Part shown: positions 1 to 5,595 of the stretch, one piece after another
How the letters are laid out: every line of letters starts with the position of its first letter
How positions within the stretch are numbered: the stretch's first letter is position 1
NCBI GenBank assembly: GCA_902783705.1
Contig: CACZSA010000307.1
Location: 1 to 5,606, forward strand
Source of the DNA: an uncultured Ruminococcus sp.
GTDB taxonomy: Bacteria; Bacillota; Clostridia; Oscillospirales; CAG-272
DNA: 5,606 nt
Direction of reading: 5' to 3'
Made by a program: the position numbers and the translations under genes
Notes under the pieces: model-generated
Told to the model about the DNA's origin: nothing
Database searches by the model: none
The model's input: the letters and a program-made list of their open reading frames with translations, nothing else

Positions 1-31
1 CTCCCTCCTCGTCCTCTGGGGCCTGGAGATT

Positions 32-64
32 CCTAAGAGGACCCGGCCCGAGGGTCCTCTTAGG
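32..64. repeat. 13-bp perfect inverted repeat (strong hairpin)
   Basis: CCTAAGAGGACCC (32-44) pairs perfectly with GGGTCCTCTTAGG (52-64) around a 7-nt loop, GGCCCGA. No T-run follows on either strand, so it is not a canonical rho-independent terminator. It could be a transcript-end or stabilising hairpin for a gene left of the window, a leader structure for a leftward gene, or a protein-binding palindrome. The pairing is directly visible; the role is not. Confidence 0.7.
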
Positions 65-89
65 TCCCGTCCGGAAGGACAAAAAACTT

Positions 90-131
90 TCGACTTGGTC
101 GATCCCAAATCCGCAAGCGCCAGCGCGCAGG
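90..131 (-). repeat. Inverted copy of the flanking repeat element (42 bp perfect match to 5519-5560)
   Basis: The reverse complement of this stretch is identical over 42 bp to 5519-5560 on the far side of the operon. It contains the small hairpin TCGAC-TTG-GTCGA (90-102). Read leftward, this is followed by AAG and six T (complement of 81-86), a weak terminator-like arrangement for minus-strand transcription. Its outer GC-rich part (110-131) is also shared, with one further mismatch beyond the block, with the copy at 5424. It lacks the right-hand GC block that follows the T-run in the two downstream copies, so it is a partial or diverged copy. Confidence 0.85.
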
Positions 132-151
132 CAGAACGTGCTCACACGCCT

Positions 152-189
152 GCGCGTATGGCGGGAATTCATACGCGCCTAAAATTCCC
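152..189. repeat. Two interlocking inverted repeats upstream of the promoter
   Basis: GCGCGTATG (152-160) is the perfect reverse complement of CATACGCGC (170-178). The 9-nt loop between them includes GGGAATT (163-169), which is the perfect reverse complement of AATTCCC (183-189). The two pairings overlap in the order expected for an H-type pseudoknot, or for two mutually exclusive hairpins. The site ends about 35 bp before the -35 box, so it is not in the predicted suf transcript. As DNA it could be an operator; as RNA it would need a different or leftward transcript. Confidence 0.55.
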
Positions 190-223
190 TTATCTTTGTT
201 TACAATTTCGTACATTTCCGCTC

Positions 224-252
224 TTGCCATCTCCCCCTTTTTAGGGTATAAT
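224..252 (+). promoter_or_regulatory. Sigma-A type promoter of the suf operon
   Basis: TTGCCA (224-229; five of six matches to TTGACA) and a perfect TATAAT (247-252) are separated by exactly 17 bp, in an AT-rich patch within an otherwise GC-rich region. The transcription start would be near 258-260, giving a leader of about 55 nt before sufC. A short inverted repeat, AAACC (255-259) and GGTTT (273-277), spans the predicted start site and could be an operator, but it is too short to assign to any regulator. I see no clear match to the Rrf2/IscR type I site consensus. Confidence 0.85.
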
Positions 253-278
253 ATAAACCTATAAAACAAATGGGTTTC

Positions 279-307
279 TCCGGATCCCCGGAAGCCCTCC
301 TCAGGAG
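279..307 (+). promoter_or_regulatory. sufC leader with two small hairpins, the second holding the ribosome binding site
   Basis: TCCGG-ATCC-CCGGA (279-292) forms a 5-bp stem. CTCC-TCA-GGAG (297-307) forms a 4-bp stem whose 3' arm is the Shine-Dalgarno sequence of sufC (AGGAG, 303-307, 6 nt before the ATG). The second hairpin would partly hide the ribosome binding site. It is weak enough that a translating ribosome would open it, so any regulatory role is inference. Confidence 0.4.
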
Positions 308-313
308 TTCAAT

Positions 314-1057
314 ATGGCTGAAAACCTCTTGTCCATAGAAAATCTCTCCGCCAGCGTCTACGACAAGCCCATCCTCACGGGCGTCGACCTCCGGATCGGG
401 CTCGGCGAGACCCACGTCCTCATGGGTCCGAACGGCGCGGGCAAGTCCACCCTCGGCAATGTCCTCATGGGCAACCCCGTCTATTCCCTCGAAGGCGGCA
501 AAATCACCTTCGACGGCGACGACATCACCGGGGAATCCCCCGATAAGCGCGCGCGCCGCGGCATGTTCCTCTCCTTCCAGAATCCCCTCGAGGTCCCCGG
601 CCTCTCGCTCGAGGAGTTCATCCGCAACGCCCTGCGCCAGAAGACCGGAAAGCCCGTCAAGATCTTCGCCTTCCGGCGTCAGCTCGCCGCGGCGATGGAG
701 CTTCTCGACATGGATCCCGCCTACGCCGAGCGCGACCTCAACGTCGGCTTCTCCGGCGGCGAGAAGAAGAAGGCCGAGATCCTGCAGCTGCTCATGCTCG
801 AGCCCCGCTTCGCCATCCTCGACGAGACCGACTCCGGCCTCGACGTCGACGCGGTCCGCACCGTCTCCCGCGGCATCAAGGAATACCAGAAGCGCGAGGA
901 CGGCGCGCTCCTCATCATCACCCACTCCACCAAGATCCTCGAATCCCTCCACGTCGACTACACGCACATCCTCGTCCGCGGCAGGATCGTCAAGACCGGG
1001 GACGCCTCCCTCGTCGACGAGATCAACCGCGAGGGTTTCGAGAAATATATCGGCTGA
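314..1057 (+). CDS. sufC: Fe-S cluster assembly ATPase SufC
   Basis: This is the cytosolic ABC-type ATPase of the SufBCD scaffold. It binds SufB and SufD and uses ATP to drive the conformational change needed for Fe-S cluster assembly; it is not a transporter despite its fold. The 247-residue protein has the usual SufC length. Visible motifs are Walker A GPNGAGKST (38-46), Q-loop Q89 in SFQNPLEVPG, the signature SGGEKKK (147-153), Walker B AILDE (167-171) with catalytic Glu171, D-loop SGLD (174-177) and switch His204. The run ILDETDSGLDVDA is diagnostic for SufC rather than a generic ABC protein. The ATG at 314 has AGGAG 6 nt upstream and lies about 55 nt after the predicted transcription start. 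It is the first gene of the operon, 17 nt before sufB. Confidence 0.97.
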   Translation: MAENLLSIENLSASVYDKPILTGVDLRIGLGETHVLMGPNGAGKSTLGNVLMGNPVYSLEGGKITFDGDDITGESPDKRARRGMFLSFQNPLEVPGLSLEEFIRNALRQKTGKPVKIFAFRRQLAAAMELLDMDPAYAERDLNVGFSGGEKKKAEILQLLMLEPRFAILDETDSGLDVDAVRTVSRGIKEYQKREDGALLIITHSTKILESLHVDYTHILVRGRIVKTGDASLVDEINREGFEKYIG

Positions 1058-1074
1058 ACGGACGGGAGAATCCA

Positions 1075-2520
1075 ATGAAGAACGAATACCGCAAGGATAC
1101 GCCCGTCGACGGCGACGCGGGACGCATCCTCCTCGACGAAGCGGAGCGCGAGCTCTACGACTTCCGCGACGAGGAGAACGAGGAGAATTTCTACCGCATG
1201 GAGGAGGGCCTCACCCCCGAGATCGTGCGGCAGATCTCCGCGGAAAAGCACGACCCCGCGTGGATGCTCGAATTCCGGCTGAAATCCCTCGAAATCTATC
1301 ACAAGATCCCCGTCCCGGACTGGGGCCCGCCGATCGACGGCCTCGACATGGACAAGATCTCCTCCTACGTCCGCCCCAAGACGGACATGCAGAAGAGCTG
1401 GGAGGACGTCCCCGAGGACATCAAGAACGCCTTTGAAAAGCTCGGCATCCCGAAGGCCGAACGCGAGTCCCTCGCCGGCGTCGGGGCGCAGTACGACTCC
1501 GAGCTCGTCTACCACAACGTGCGCGAGGACGTCGCGAAATCCGGCGTCGTCTACACCGACATGGAGAGCGCGCTCACCGGAGAGTACGCCGAGATGGTCA
1601 AGACGCACTTCATGAAGCTCGTCCCCCCGACCGACCACAAGTTCGCCGCCCTGCACGGCGCGGTCTGGTCCGGCGGCTCCTTCGTCTACGTTCCGAAGGG
1701 CGTCCACCTCGAGATCCCGCTGCAGTCCTATTTCCGCCTCAACGCGAAGGGCGCGGGCCAGTTCGAGCACACCCTCATCATCGTCGACGAGGGCGCGGAC
1801 CTGCACTTCATCGAGGGCTGCTCCGCACCGAAGTACAACGTCGCGAACCTGCACGCGGGCTGCGTCGAGCTCTACGTCGCGAAGAACGCACGCCTGCGCT
1901 ACTCGACCATCGAAAACTGGTCGAAGAACATGTACAACCTCAACACCAAGCGCGCGATCGTCGAGGAGGGCGGCACCATCGAATGGGTCTCCGGCTCCTT
2001 CGGCTCGCACGAATCCTATCTCTACCCCACCTCCGTCCTGCGCGGCGACGGCTCCCACGCGGAATTCACGGGCGTCACCTTCGCGGGCCGCGGACAGAAC
2101 CTCGACACCGGCGCGAAGATGATCCACATCGGGCGGAACACCTCGTCCTTCATCGACACCAAGTCGATCTGCAAGAGCGGCGGCGTCAGCACCTACCGCT
2201 CCTCCGTCGAGATCCGCAAGTCCGCCGAGGGGTCGAAGGCCTCCGTCAACTGCGGGTCCCTCATGCTCGACTCGATCTCCCGCTCCGACACCGTTCCCGC
2301 CATCGACGTGCGCACCCGCCGCGCCGACGTCGGACACGAGGCGAAGATCGGGCGGATCAGCGACGAGGCGGTCTTCTACCTCATGAGCCGCGGCATCAGC
2401 GAATCCGAGGCCCGCGCGATGATCGTCTCCGGCTTCGCGAGCCCCGTCTCGAAGGAGCTCCCGCTCGAATACGCGGCGGAAATGAACAACCTCATCAAGC
2501 TCGAAATGGAGGGCGGCTGA
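1075..2520 (+). CDS. sufB: Fe-S cluster assembly scaffold protein SufB
   Basis: SufB is the scaffold subunit that receives sulfur and, with SufD and SufC, builds the nascent Fe-S cluster in the cytosol. At 481 residues it is of normal length. The N-terminal part (about 1-130) is the helical SufB-specific region, followed by the right-handed beta-helix core (about 140-420) and a C-terminal helical domain ending PLEYAAEMNNLIKLE. Cysteines are at 249, 263, 366 and 393. Cys393 (in VNCGSLML) and the pair His421-Glu422 keep the 29-residue spacing of E. coli Cys405 and Glu434, the residues implicated in cluster formation at the SufB-SufD interface. The start has GGGAG 6 nt upstream. A GGAGGG at 2509-2514, inside the last codons, serves as the sufD ribosome binding site. 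Confidence 0.97.
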   Translation: MKNEYRKDTPVDGDAGRILLDEAERELYDFRDEENEENFYRMEEGLTPEIVRQISAEKHDPAWMLEFRLKSLEIYHKIPVPDWGPPIDGLDMDKISSYVRPKTDMQKSWEDVPEDIKNAFEKLGIPKAERESLAGVGAQYDSELVYHNVREDVAKSGVVYTDMESALTGEYAEMVKTHFMKLVPPTDHKFAALHGAVWSGGSFVYVPKGVHLEIPLQSYFRLNAKGAGQFEHTLIIVDEGADLHFIEGCSAPKYNVANLHAGCVELYVAKNARLRYSTIENWSKNMYNLNTKRAIVEEGGTIEWVSGSFGSHESYLYPTSVLRGDGSHAEFTGVTFAGRGQNLDTGAKMIHIGRNTSSFIDTKSICKSGGVSTYRSSVEIRKSAEGSKASVNCGSLMLDSISRSDTVPAIDVRTRRADVGHEAKIGRISDEAVFYLMSRGISESEARAMIVSGFASPVSKELPLEYAAEMNNLIKLEMEGG

Positions 2521-2521
2521 T

Positions 2522-3679
2522 ATGACGTATCAAGTGAATCACCTCCCCGTCCTCACGTGGAACGCCTTAAAGCTCAACGCGGCGGCGATGGACTTCACTC
2601 CCGAGGGGATCGCCGCGCCCGCGCTCACCATCAACCACTTCTACGGCGACGCGGAGATGGAACGCGACCTCCCCGTCTCTGCCTTTGACGCCCGGATCGC
2701 CGCCCCCGGCACCTCGAACGAGGAGGAGGCGGTCGTCGCGGGCAAATTCCCGATCTACGCGGCGCAGTCCTTCCCGACGGGCATGGGCGCGGACGCCGAT
2801 CGGCTGATGCGGGACGCTGAGGTCCCCGGCGCCGTCCTCACCTTCCCCGAAAACTGCGCGCCGAAGAAGCACATCACCTTCCGCTATACCGTCCCCGCGG
2901 GGAAATCCTCCCTCGCGCGGCTCCTCATCGTCGCGAAGAAGGGCACGGACGCCTCCGTTCTCCTCTACGCCGCCTCCGAGGATGCCGCCGCCTTCGGGAT
3001 GCAGACCTATGTCTATCTCGAAGAGGGCGCGCGCCTCACGCTCACGGCGGTCCAGCGCATGGAAGGCGGCAGCTTCTTCTTCCACGACGTCGGCGGCTGG
3101 GGCATGGAGCGCTCCTCCTTCACCTTCCGCGGCCTCGATCTCGGCGCGAAGACGGTGTACGAGGGGCTCAACCACACGCAGGCGGGCGACGAATCCGTCT
3201 TTTCCGCCGATCTCGGCTATCTCGGCCTCCCCGGCTCGCACACCGACATCAACTACAACGACGTGTTCCGCGGACGCCGCGCCGACGGTCGGATGTACTT
3301 CAAGGGCGCCCTCATGGAAGGGGCCGAGAAGACCTTCCGCGGCACGATCGACTTCCGCAAGGCATCCGTCGGATGCACGGGGGACGAACAGGAGGACGTG
3401 ATCCTGCTCGGCGACGACGTCGTGAACAAGACGATCCCGCTCATTCTCGGCGAGGAGGAGGACGTCGAAGGGCGTCACGCCTCGACCATCGGCTCACTCT
3501 CGGACGACATGCTCTTCTATATGCAGACCCGCGGCATCGACCGGGTCCGCGCAGAGGAGCTCATGGTCCGGGCCAGCCTCGCCGGGATCGCGGACAAGAT
3601 CCCGTCTGACGATATCCGCTGCGGCGTGAACACCTATATCGCGGACGTATTCAAGGTGGAGGGGGACGAGGAAGCATGA
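2522..3679 (+). CDS. sufD: Fe-S cluster assembly protein SufD
   Basis: SufD is the SufB paralogue that pairs with it in the SufBC2D complex and is needed for iron acquisition and cluster assembly. It has 385 residues, shorter than the E. coli and Bacillus proteins (roughly 420-440), mostly at the N-terminal side. The beta-helix core and the C-terminal motif LFYMQTRGIDRVRAEELMVRA-type region (331-351) are intact. His319, in VEGRHASTIG, aligns with E. coli His360 at the SufB interface. The nearby E. coli Cys358 is Gly317 here, as is common in Gram-positive SufD. The start codon follows the sufB stop after one base, with a GGAGGG ribosome binding site inside sufB, so translation is coupled. The end overlaps sufS by 4 nt (ATGA). 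Confidence 0.94.
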   Translation: MTYQVNHLPVLTWNALKLNAAAMDFTPEGIAAPALTINHFYGDAEMERDLPVSAFDARIAAPGTSNEEEAVVAGKFPIYAAQSFPTGMGADADRLMRDAEVPGAVLTFPENCAPKKHITFRYTVPAGKSSLARLLIVAKKGTDASVLLYAASEDAAAFGMQTYVYLEEGARLTLTAVQRMEGGSFFFHDVGGWGMERSSFTFRGLDLGAKTVYEGLNHTQAGDESVFSADLGYLGLPGSHTDINYNDVFRGRRADGRMYFKGALMEGAEKTFRGTIDFRKASVGCTGDEQEDVILLGDDVVNKTIPLILGEEEDVEGRHASTIGSLSDDMLFYMQTRGIDRVRAEELMVRASLAGIADKIPSDDIRCGVNTYIADVFKVEGDEEA

Positions 3680-4887
3680 TCGACACCACAGCCGTCCGCC
3701 GGGATTTCCCGATCCTCGGCGACGGGAAGACCGTCTATTTCGACAACGCGGCGACCAGTCAGCGTCCCGCCGCCGTCCTCGACGCCGTGGAAAAGTTCTA
3801 CCGCGAGACGAACGCCAACCCCCTGCGCGGCCTGTACGCCTGGAGCGTCGGCGCGACGGAGGCCTACGAGGCGGCGCGTCACAAGGTCGCCCGGTTCCTC
3901 GGCGCGCGCGAGGACTGCGAGATCGTCTTCACCCGCAACGCGACGGAGGCGATGAACCTCGTGGCCTACGCCTGGGGCGGCGCGAATCTCTGCGCGGGCG
4001 ACGAGATCGTCCTCACCGTCATGGAGCACCACAGCAACATCATCCCGTGGCAGCAGGCGGCAAAACGCGCGGGCGCACGTCTCGTCTGGCTCGAGCCGGA
4101 CGCGGAGGGCCGCTTCTCCGACGAGGAGCTCTCGAAGATCGGGCCGAAGACCAGGCTCGTCGCCGTGACGATGGTCTCAAACGTCCTCGGCGTGACCAAT
4201 CCGATTCAGGAAATCGCCGAGCGCGCCCATGCGGTCGGAGCCGTGATCGCGGTCGACGGCGCGCAGTCCACCCCGCATCAGCATGTGGACGTCACCGCCC
4301 TCGACGCGGACTTCTACGTCTTCTCCGGGCACAAGATGCTCGCGCCCTTCGGCATCGGGGCGCTGTACGGCAAAAAGGCGCTCCTCGAGGCCATGCCGCC
4401 CTTCCTCACGGGCGGGGAGATGATCGAATTCGTGACCCGCGAGGACGCGACCTGGGCGCCTCTCCCGGCGAAATTCGAGGCCGGAACGGTCAACGCGGGC
4501 GACGCGGTCGGCCTCGGCGCGGCCATCGACTACCTCGAGTCCGTCGGCTTCGACGCGATCGAGGAGCACGAAAACCGCCTCGCCGCCCTCGCCATGGAGG
4601 GGATGCGGAAAATGCCCCACGTCACCCTCTACGGCCCCACGGACCCGGCGCGGCACAGCGGGATCGTGACCTTCAACATCGAAGGCTGTCATCCGCACGA
4701 CGTCGCCTCGGTCCTCGACTCGGAGAACATCTGCATCCGGGCCGGACACCACTGCGCCCAGCCGCTCATGAAGTTCCTCGGCGTCGGCTCCACGGCGCGG
4801 GCAAGCCTGTATTTCTACAACACCGAAGACGAGGTCGCGCGCTTCCTCGAAGCCCTCGGACACGTGCGCGGCTGGCTCGGATATTGA
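3676..4887 (+). CDS. sufS: Group II cysteine desulfurase SufS
   Basis: SufS is a PLP enzyme that converts L-cysteine to L-alanine and holds the released sulfur as a persulfide, which is handed to SufU. The 403-residue protein is of typical length. Visible are the PLP lysine Lys220 in FSGHKML, His119 in EHHSN, Asp194 and Gln197 in VDGAQSTPH, and the persulfide cysteine Cys360 in RAGHHCAQPLMKFLG, the group II hallmark. His341 in HPHDVAS lies 19 residues before Cys360, the spacing of B. subtilis His342, which captures the SufU zinc during sulfur transfer. The usual NVHRGVH-type motif reads NPLRGLY (48-54), so both histidines are absent. The start overlaps the sufD stop (ATGA), with GAGGAAG just upstream. 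Confidence 0.97.
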   Translation: MIDTTAVRRDFPILGDGKTVYFDNAATSQRPAAVLDAVEKFYRETNANPLRGLYAWSVGATEAYEAARHKVARFLGAREDCEIVFTRNATEAMNLVAYAWGGANLCAGDEIVLTVMEHHSNIIPWQQAAKRAGARLVWLEPDAEGRFSDEELSKIGPKTRLVAVTMVSNVLGVTNPIQEIAERAHAVGAVIAVDGAQSTPHQHVDVTALDADFYVFSGHKMLAPFGIGALYGKKALLEAMPPFLTGGEMIEFVTREDATWAPLPAKFEAGTVNAGDAVGLGAAIDYLESVGFDAIEEHENRLAALAMEGMRKMPHVTLYGPTDPARHSGIVTFNIEGCHPHDVASVLDSENICIRAGHHCAQPLMKFLGVGSTARASLYFYNTEDEVARFLEALGHVRGWLGY

Positions 4888-4889
4888 TT

Positions 4890-4896
4890 GGGGGGA
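4890..4896 (+). promoter_or_regulatory. Ribosome binding site of sufU
   Basis: GGGGGGA precedes the ATG at 4903 by 6 nt. It is a G-run rather than AGGAGG, but nothing better lies nearby. It supports the ATG at 4903 over the in-frame TTG at 4888, which directly abuts the sufS stop and would lie upstream of this site. The ATG start also gives the usual N-terminus of the family (LxxLYRE). Confidence 0.6.
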
Positions 4897-4902
4897 AAAA
4901 CG

Positions 4903-5343
4903 ATGGATCTGAAATCGCTCTACCGGGAGATCGTGAACGAACACAATCTGCATCCCGGTCACAAGGGGGATCTTCCCGCGCCGACGCACATCCGTCAGGG
5001 CGTGAACCCGACGTGCGGGGACGACATCAACCTCCAGCTCACCCTCGACGAGAAGGGCGTGATCACCGAAGCCTCGTTCAACGGCTCCGGCTGCGCGGTC
5101 TCGCAGGCCTCGGCGGACATCATGCTCGACCTGATCGAAGGCCGGACGAAGGAAGAGGCGCTCGAGCTCGCCGACGCGTTCCTCGCGATGGTGCGGGGCA
5201 CGGCGACGGACGAACAGCGCGAGCTCCTCGAAGAAGCCGCGGCCCTCGAGGACGTCGCCCACATGCCCGCGAGAGCGAAATGCGCCACCCTCGGCTGGCA
5301 CACGCTCGAAAAGGTCCTCAGGGGAGAGGAAGAGACGAATTAA
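4903..5343 (+). CDS. sufU: Zinc-dependent sulfurtransferase SufU
   Basis: SufU is an IscU-like zinc protein that accepts the persulfide from SufS and relays sulfur to the SufBCD scaffold. In Gram-positive bacteria it acts mainly as a sulfurtransferase rather than as the main scaffold. The 146-residue protein has the four zinc/sulfur ligands Cys38 and Asp40 (NPTCGD), Cys64 (NGSGCAVSQAS) and Cys127 (PARAKCATLGWHTL). The 63-residue gap between Cys64 and Cys127 is about 20 longer than in IscU and reflects the insertion that separates SufU from IscU. The HscA-binding LPPVK motif of IscU is absent. I chose the ATG at 4903; an in-frame TTG at 4888 would add five residues. It is the last gene of the operon, 15 nt after sufS and 22 nt before the terminator stem. 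Confidence 0.96.
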   Translation: MDLKSLYREIVNEHNLHPGHKGDLPAPTHIRQGVNPTCGDDINLQLTLDEKGVITEASFNGSGCAVSQASADIMLDLIEGRTKEEALELADAFLAMVRGTATDEQRELLEEAAALEDVAHMPARAKCATLGWHTLEKVLRGEEETN

Positions 5344-5365
5344 GAATTATGAATTGCACAGAAAT

Positions 5366-5391
5366 CCGTCCTCGGGCGGGTTTTTGTTTTT
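5366..5391 (+). terminator. Rho-independent terminator of the suf operon
   Basis: CCGTCC (5366-5371) pairs with GGCGGG (5375-5380) through six pairs, including one G-T wobble, around a TCG loop. TTTTTGTTTTT (5381-5391) follows immediately. It lies 22 nt after the sufU stop on the same strand, the expected place for the end of the operon transcript. Confidence 0.88.
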
Positions 5392-5423
5392 GATTTGCAT
5401 CGGTGGGAGAAGGTTTGTTCTGT

Positions 5424-5499
5424 CTGCGCGCTGGCGCTTGCGGATGATGGATCTTGCAGATCCGACGTTTTTTTCGCCTGCGCGGCTGGCGGACAAGAG
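5424..5499 (+). repeat. Repeat element copy 1: GC block, hairpin, T-run, GC block
   Basis: A 22-bp left block (5424-5445, beginning CTGCGCGCTGGCGCTTGCGG) and a 33-bp right block (5467-5499, T7 followed by CGCCTGCGCGGCTGGCGG and on to ACAAGAG) are identical to those of the copy 96 bp further on. Between them lies the 6-bp hairpin GGATCT-TGC-AGATCC (5449-5463), then GACG and seven T (5468-5474). The hairpin plus T-run looks like a second, weaker rho-independent terminator behind the operon. Confidence 0.85.
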
Positions 5500-5519
5500 A
5501 GCAGGCATTTTCTCGTGTC

Positions 5520-5595
5520 CTGCGCGCTGGCGCTTGCGGATTTGGGATCGACCAAGTCGATTGTTTTTTTCGCCTGCGCGGCTGGCGGACAAGAG
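5520..5595 (+). repeat. Repeat element copy 2, same layout with a different hairpin
   Basis: The left block (5520-5541) and right block (5563-5595) match copy 1 exactly at a 96-bp period. The intervening 21 bases are mostly different and form their own hairpin, ATCGAC-CAA-GTCGAT (5547-5561), followed by TG and seven T (5564-5570). The 42 bp from 5519 to 5560 recur perfectly in inverted orientation at 90-131, upstream of the operon. The layout suggests a dispersed, terminator-like repeat family in this genome; spread beyond this window is inference. Confidence 0.87.

Larger units (their letters stand above)
1..313. other. Intergenic region upstream of the suf operon
   Basis: No convincing gene lies here. 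From left to right it contains a strong hairpin (32-64), a small GTCC-GGAA-GGAC stem-loop (69-80) followed by six A, an inverted copy of the repeat element also found downstream (90-131), a half-element match (147-164), two interlocking inverted repeats (152-189), an AT-rich promoter (224-252) and the sufC leader. On the minus strand positions 4-9 read AGGAGG, a perfect Shine-Dalgarno match. That would suit a leftward gene starting just beyond the window edge, but the edge cannot be resolved. On the + strand one frame ends at a TAA at 34-36, so the tail of an upstream + gene is equally possible. Confidence 0.6.

Noticed and set aside
60..269. Minus-strand open frame of 69 codons in the upstream region
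   Set aside because: It starts at a TTG inside the suf promoter, and its C-terminal part is simply the translated repeat element. An internal ATG at 228-226 follows a purine-rich AAGGGGGAG, but the spacing is too short and the product resembles nothing I know. A small peptide cannot be fully excluded.
270..338. Short + strand open frame (22 codons) in the sufC leader, overlapping its start
   Set aside because: It begins only about 10 nt after the predicted transcription start, has no Shine-Dalgarno, and shows no regulatory codon run typical of attenuator leader peptides.
958..2337. Long minus-strand open frame (459 codons) opposite sufB
   Set aside because: It is a shadow of GC-rich sufB codons, with low-complexity Val/Asp/Gly/Ala-rich translation and no recognisable domain. 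The same applies to the long minus frames over sufC, sufD and sufS.
2522..2560. Truncation or frameshift at the SufD N-terminus
   Set aside because: SufD is shorter than model proteins, but the start has a good ribosome binding site one base after the sufB stop, leaving no room for a longer reading frame without overlapping sufB. Short SufD proteins are plausible in this lineage.
90..5560. Composite transposon or mobile island bounded by the inverted repeats
   Set aside because: No transposase, integrase or target-site duplication is visible, and the enclosed genes are core housekeeping genes with uniform composition.
5340..5592. Two overlapping minus-strand open frames downstream of sufU
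   Set aside because: They translate the two tandem repeat copies and the terminator, giving repetitive Ala/Ser/Arg-rich peptides in two frames with no credible start context.
5424..5595. CRISPR array
   Set aside because: There are only two units at a 96-bp period, the conserved blocks are GC-rich with terminator-like T-runs between them, and no cas gene is present.
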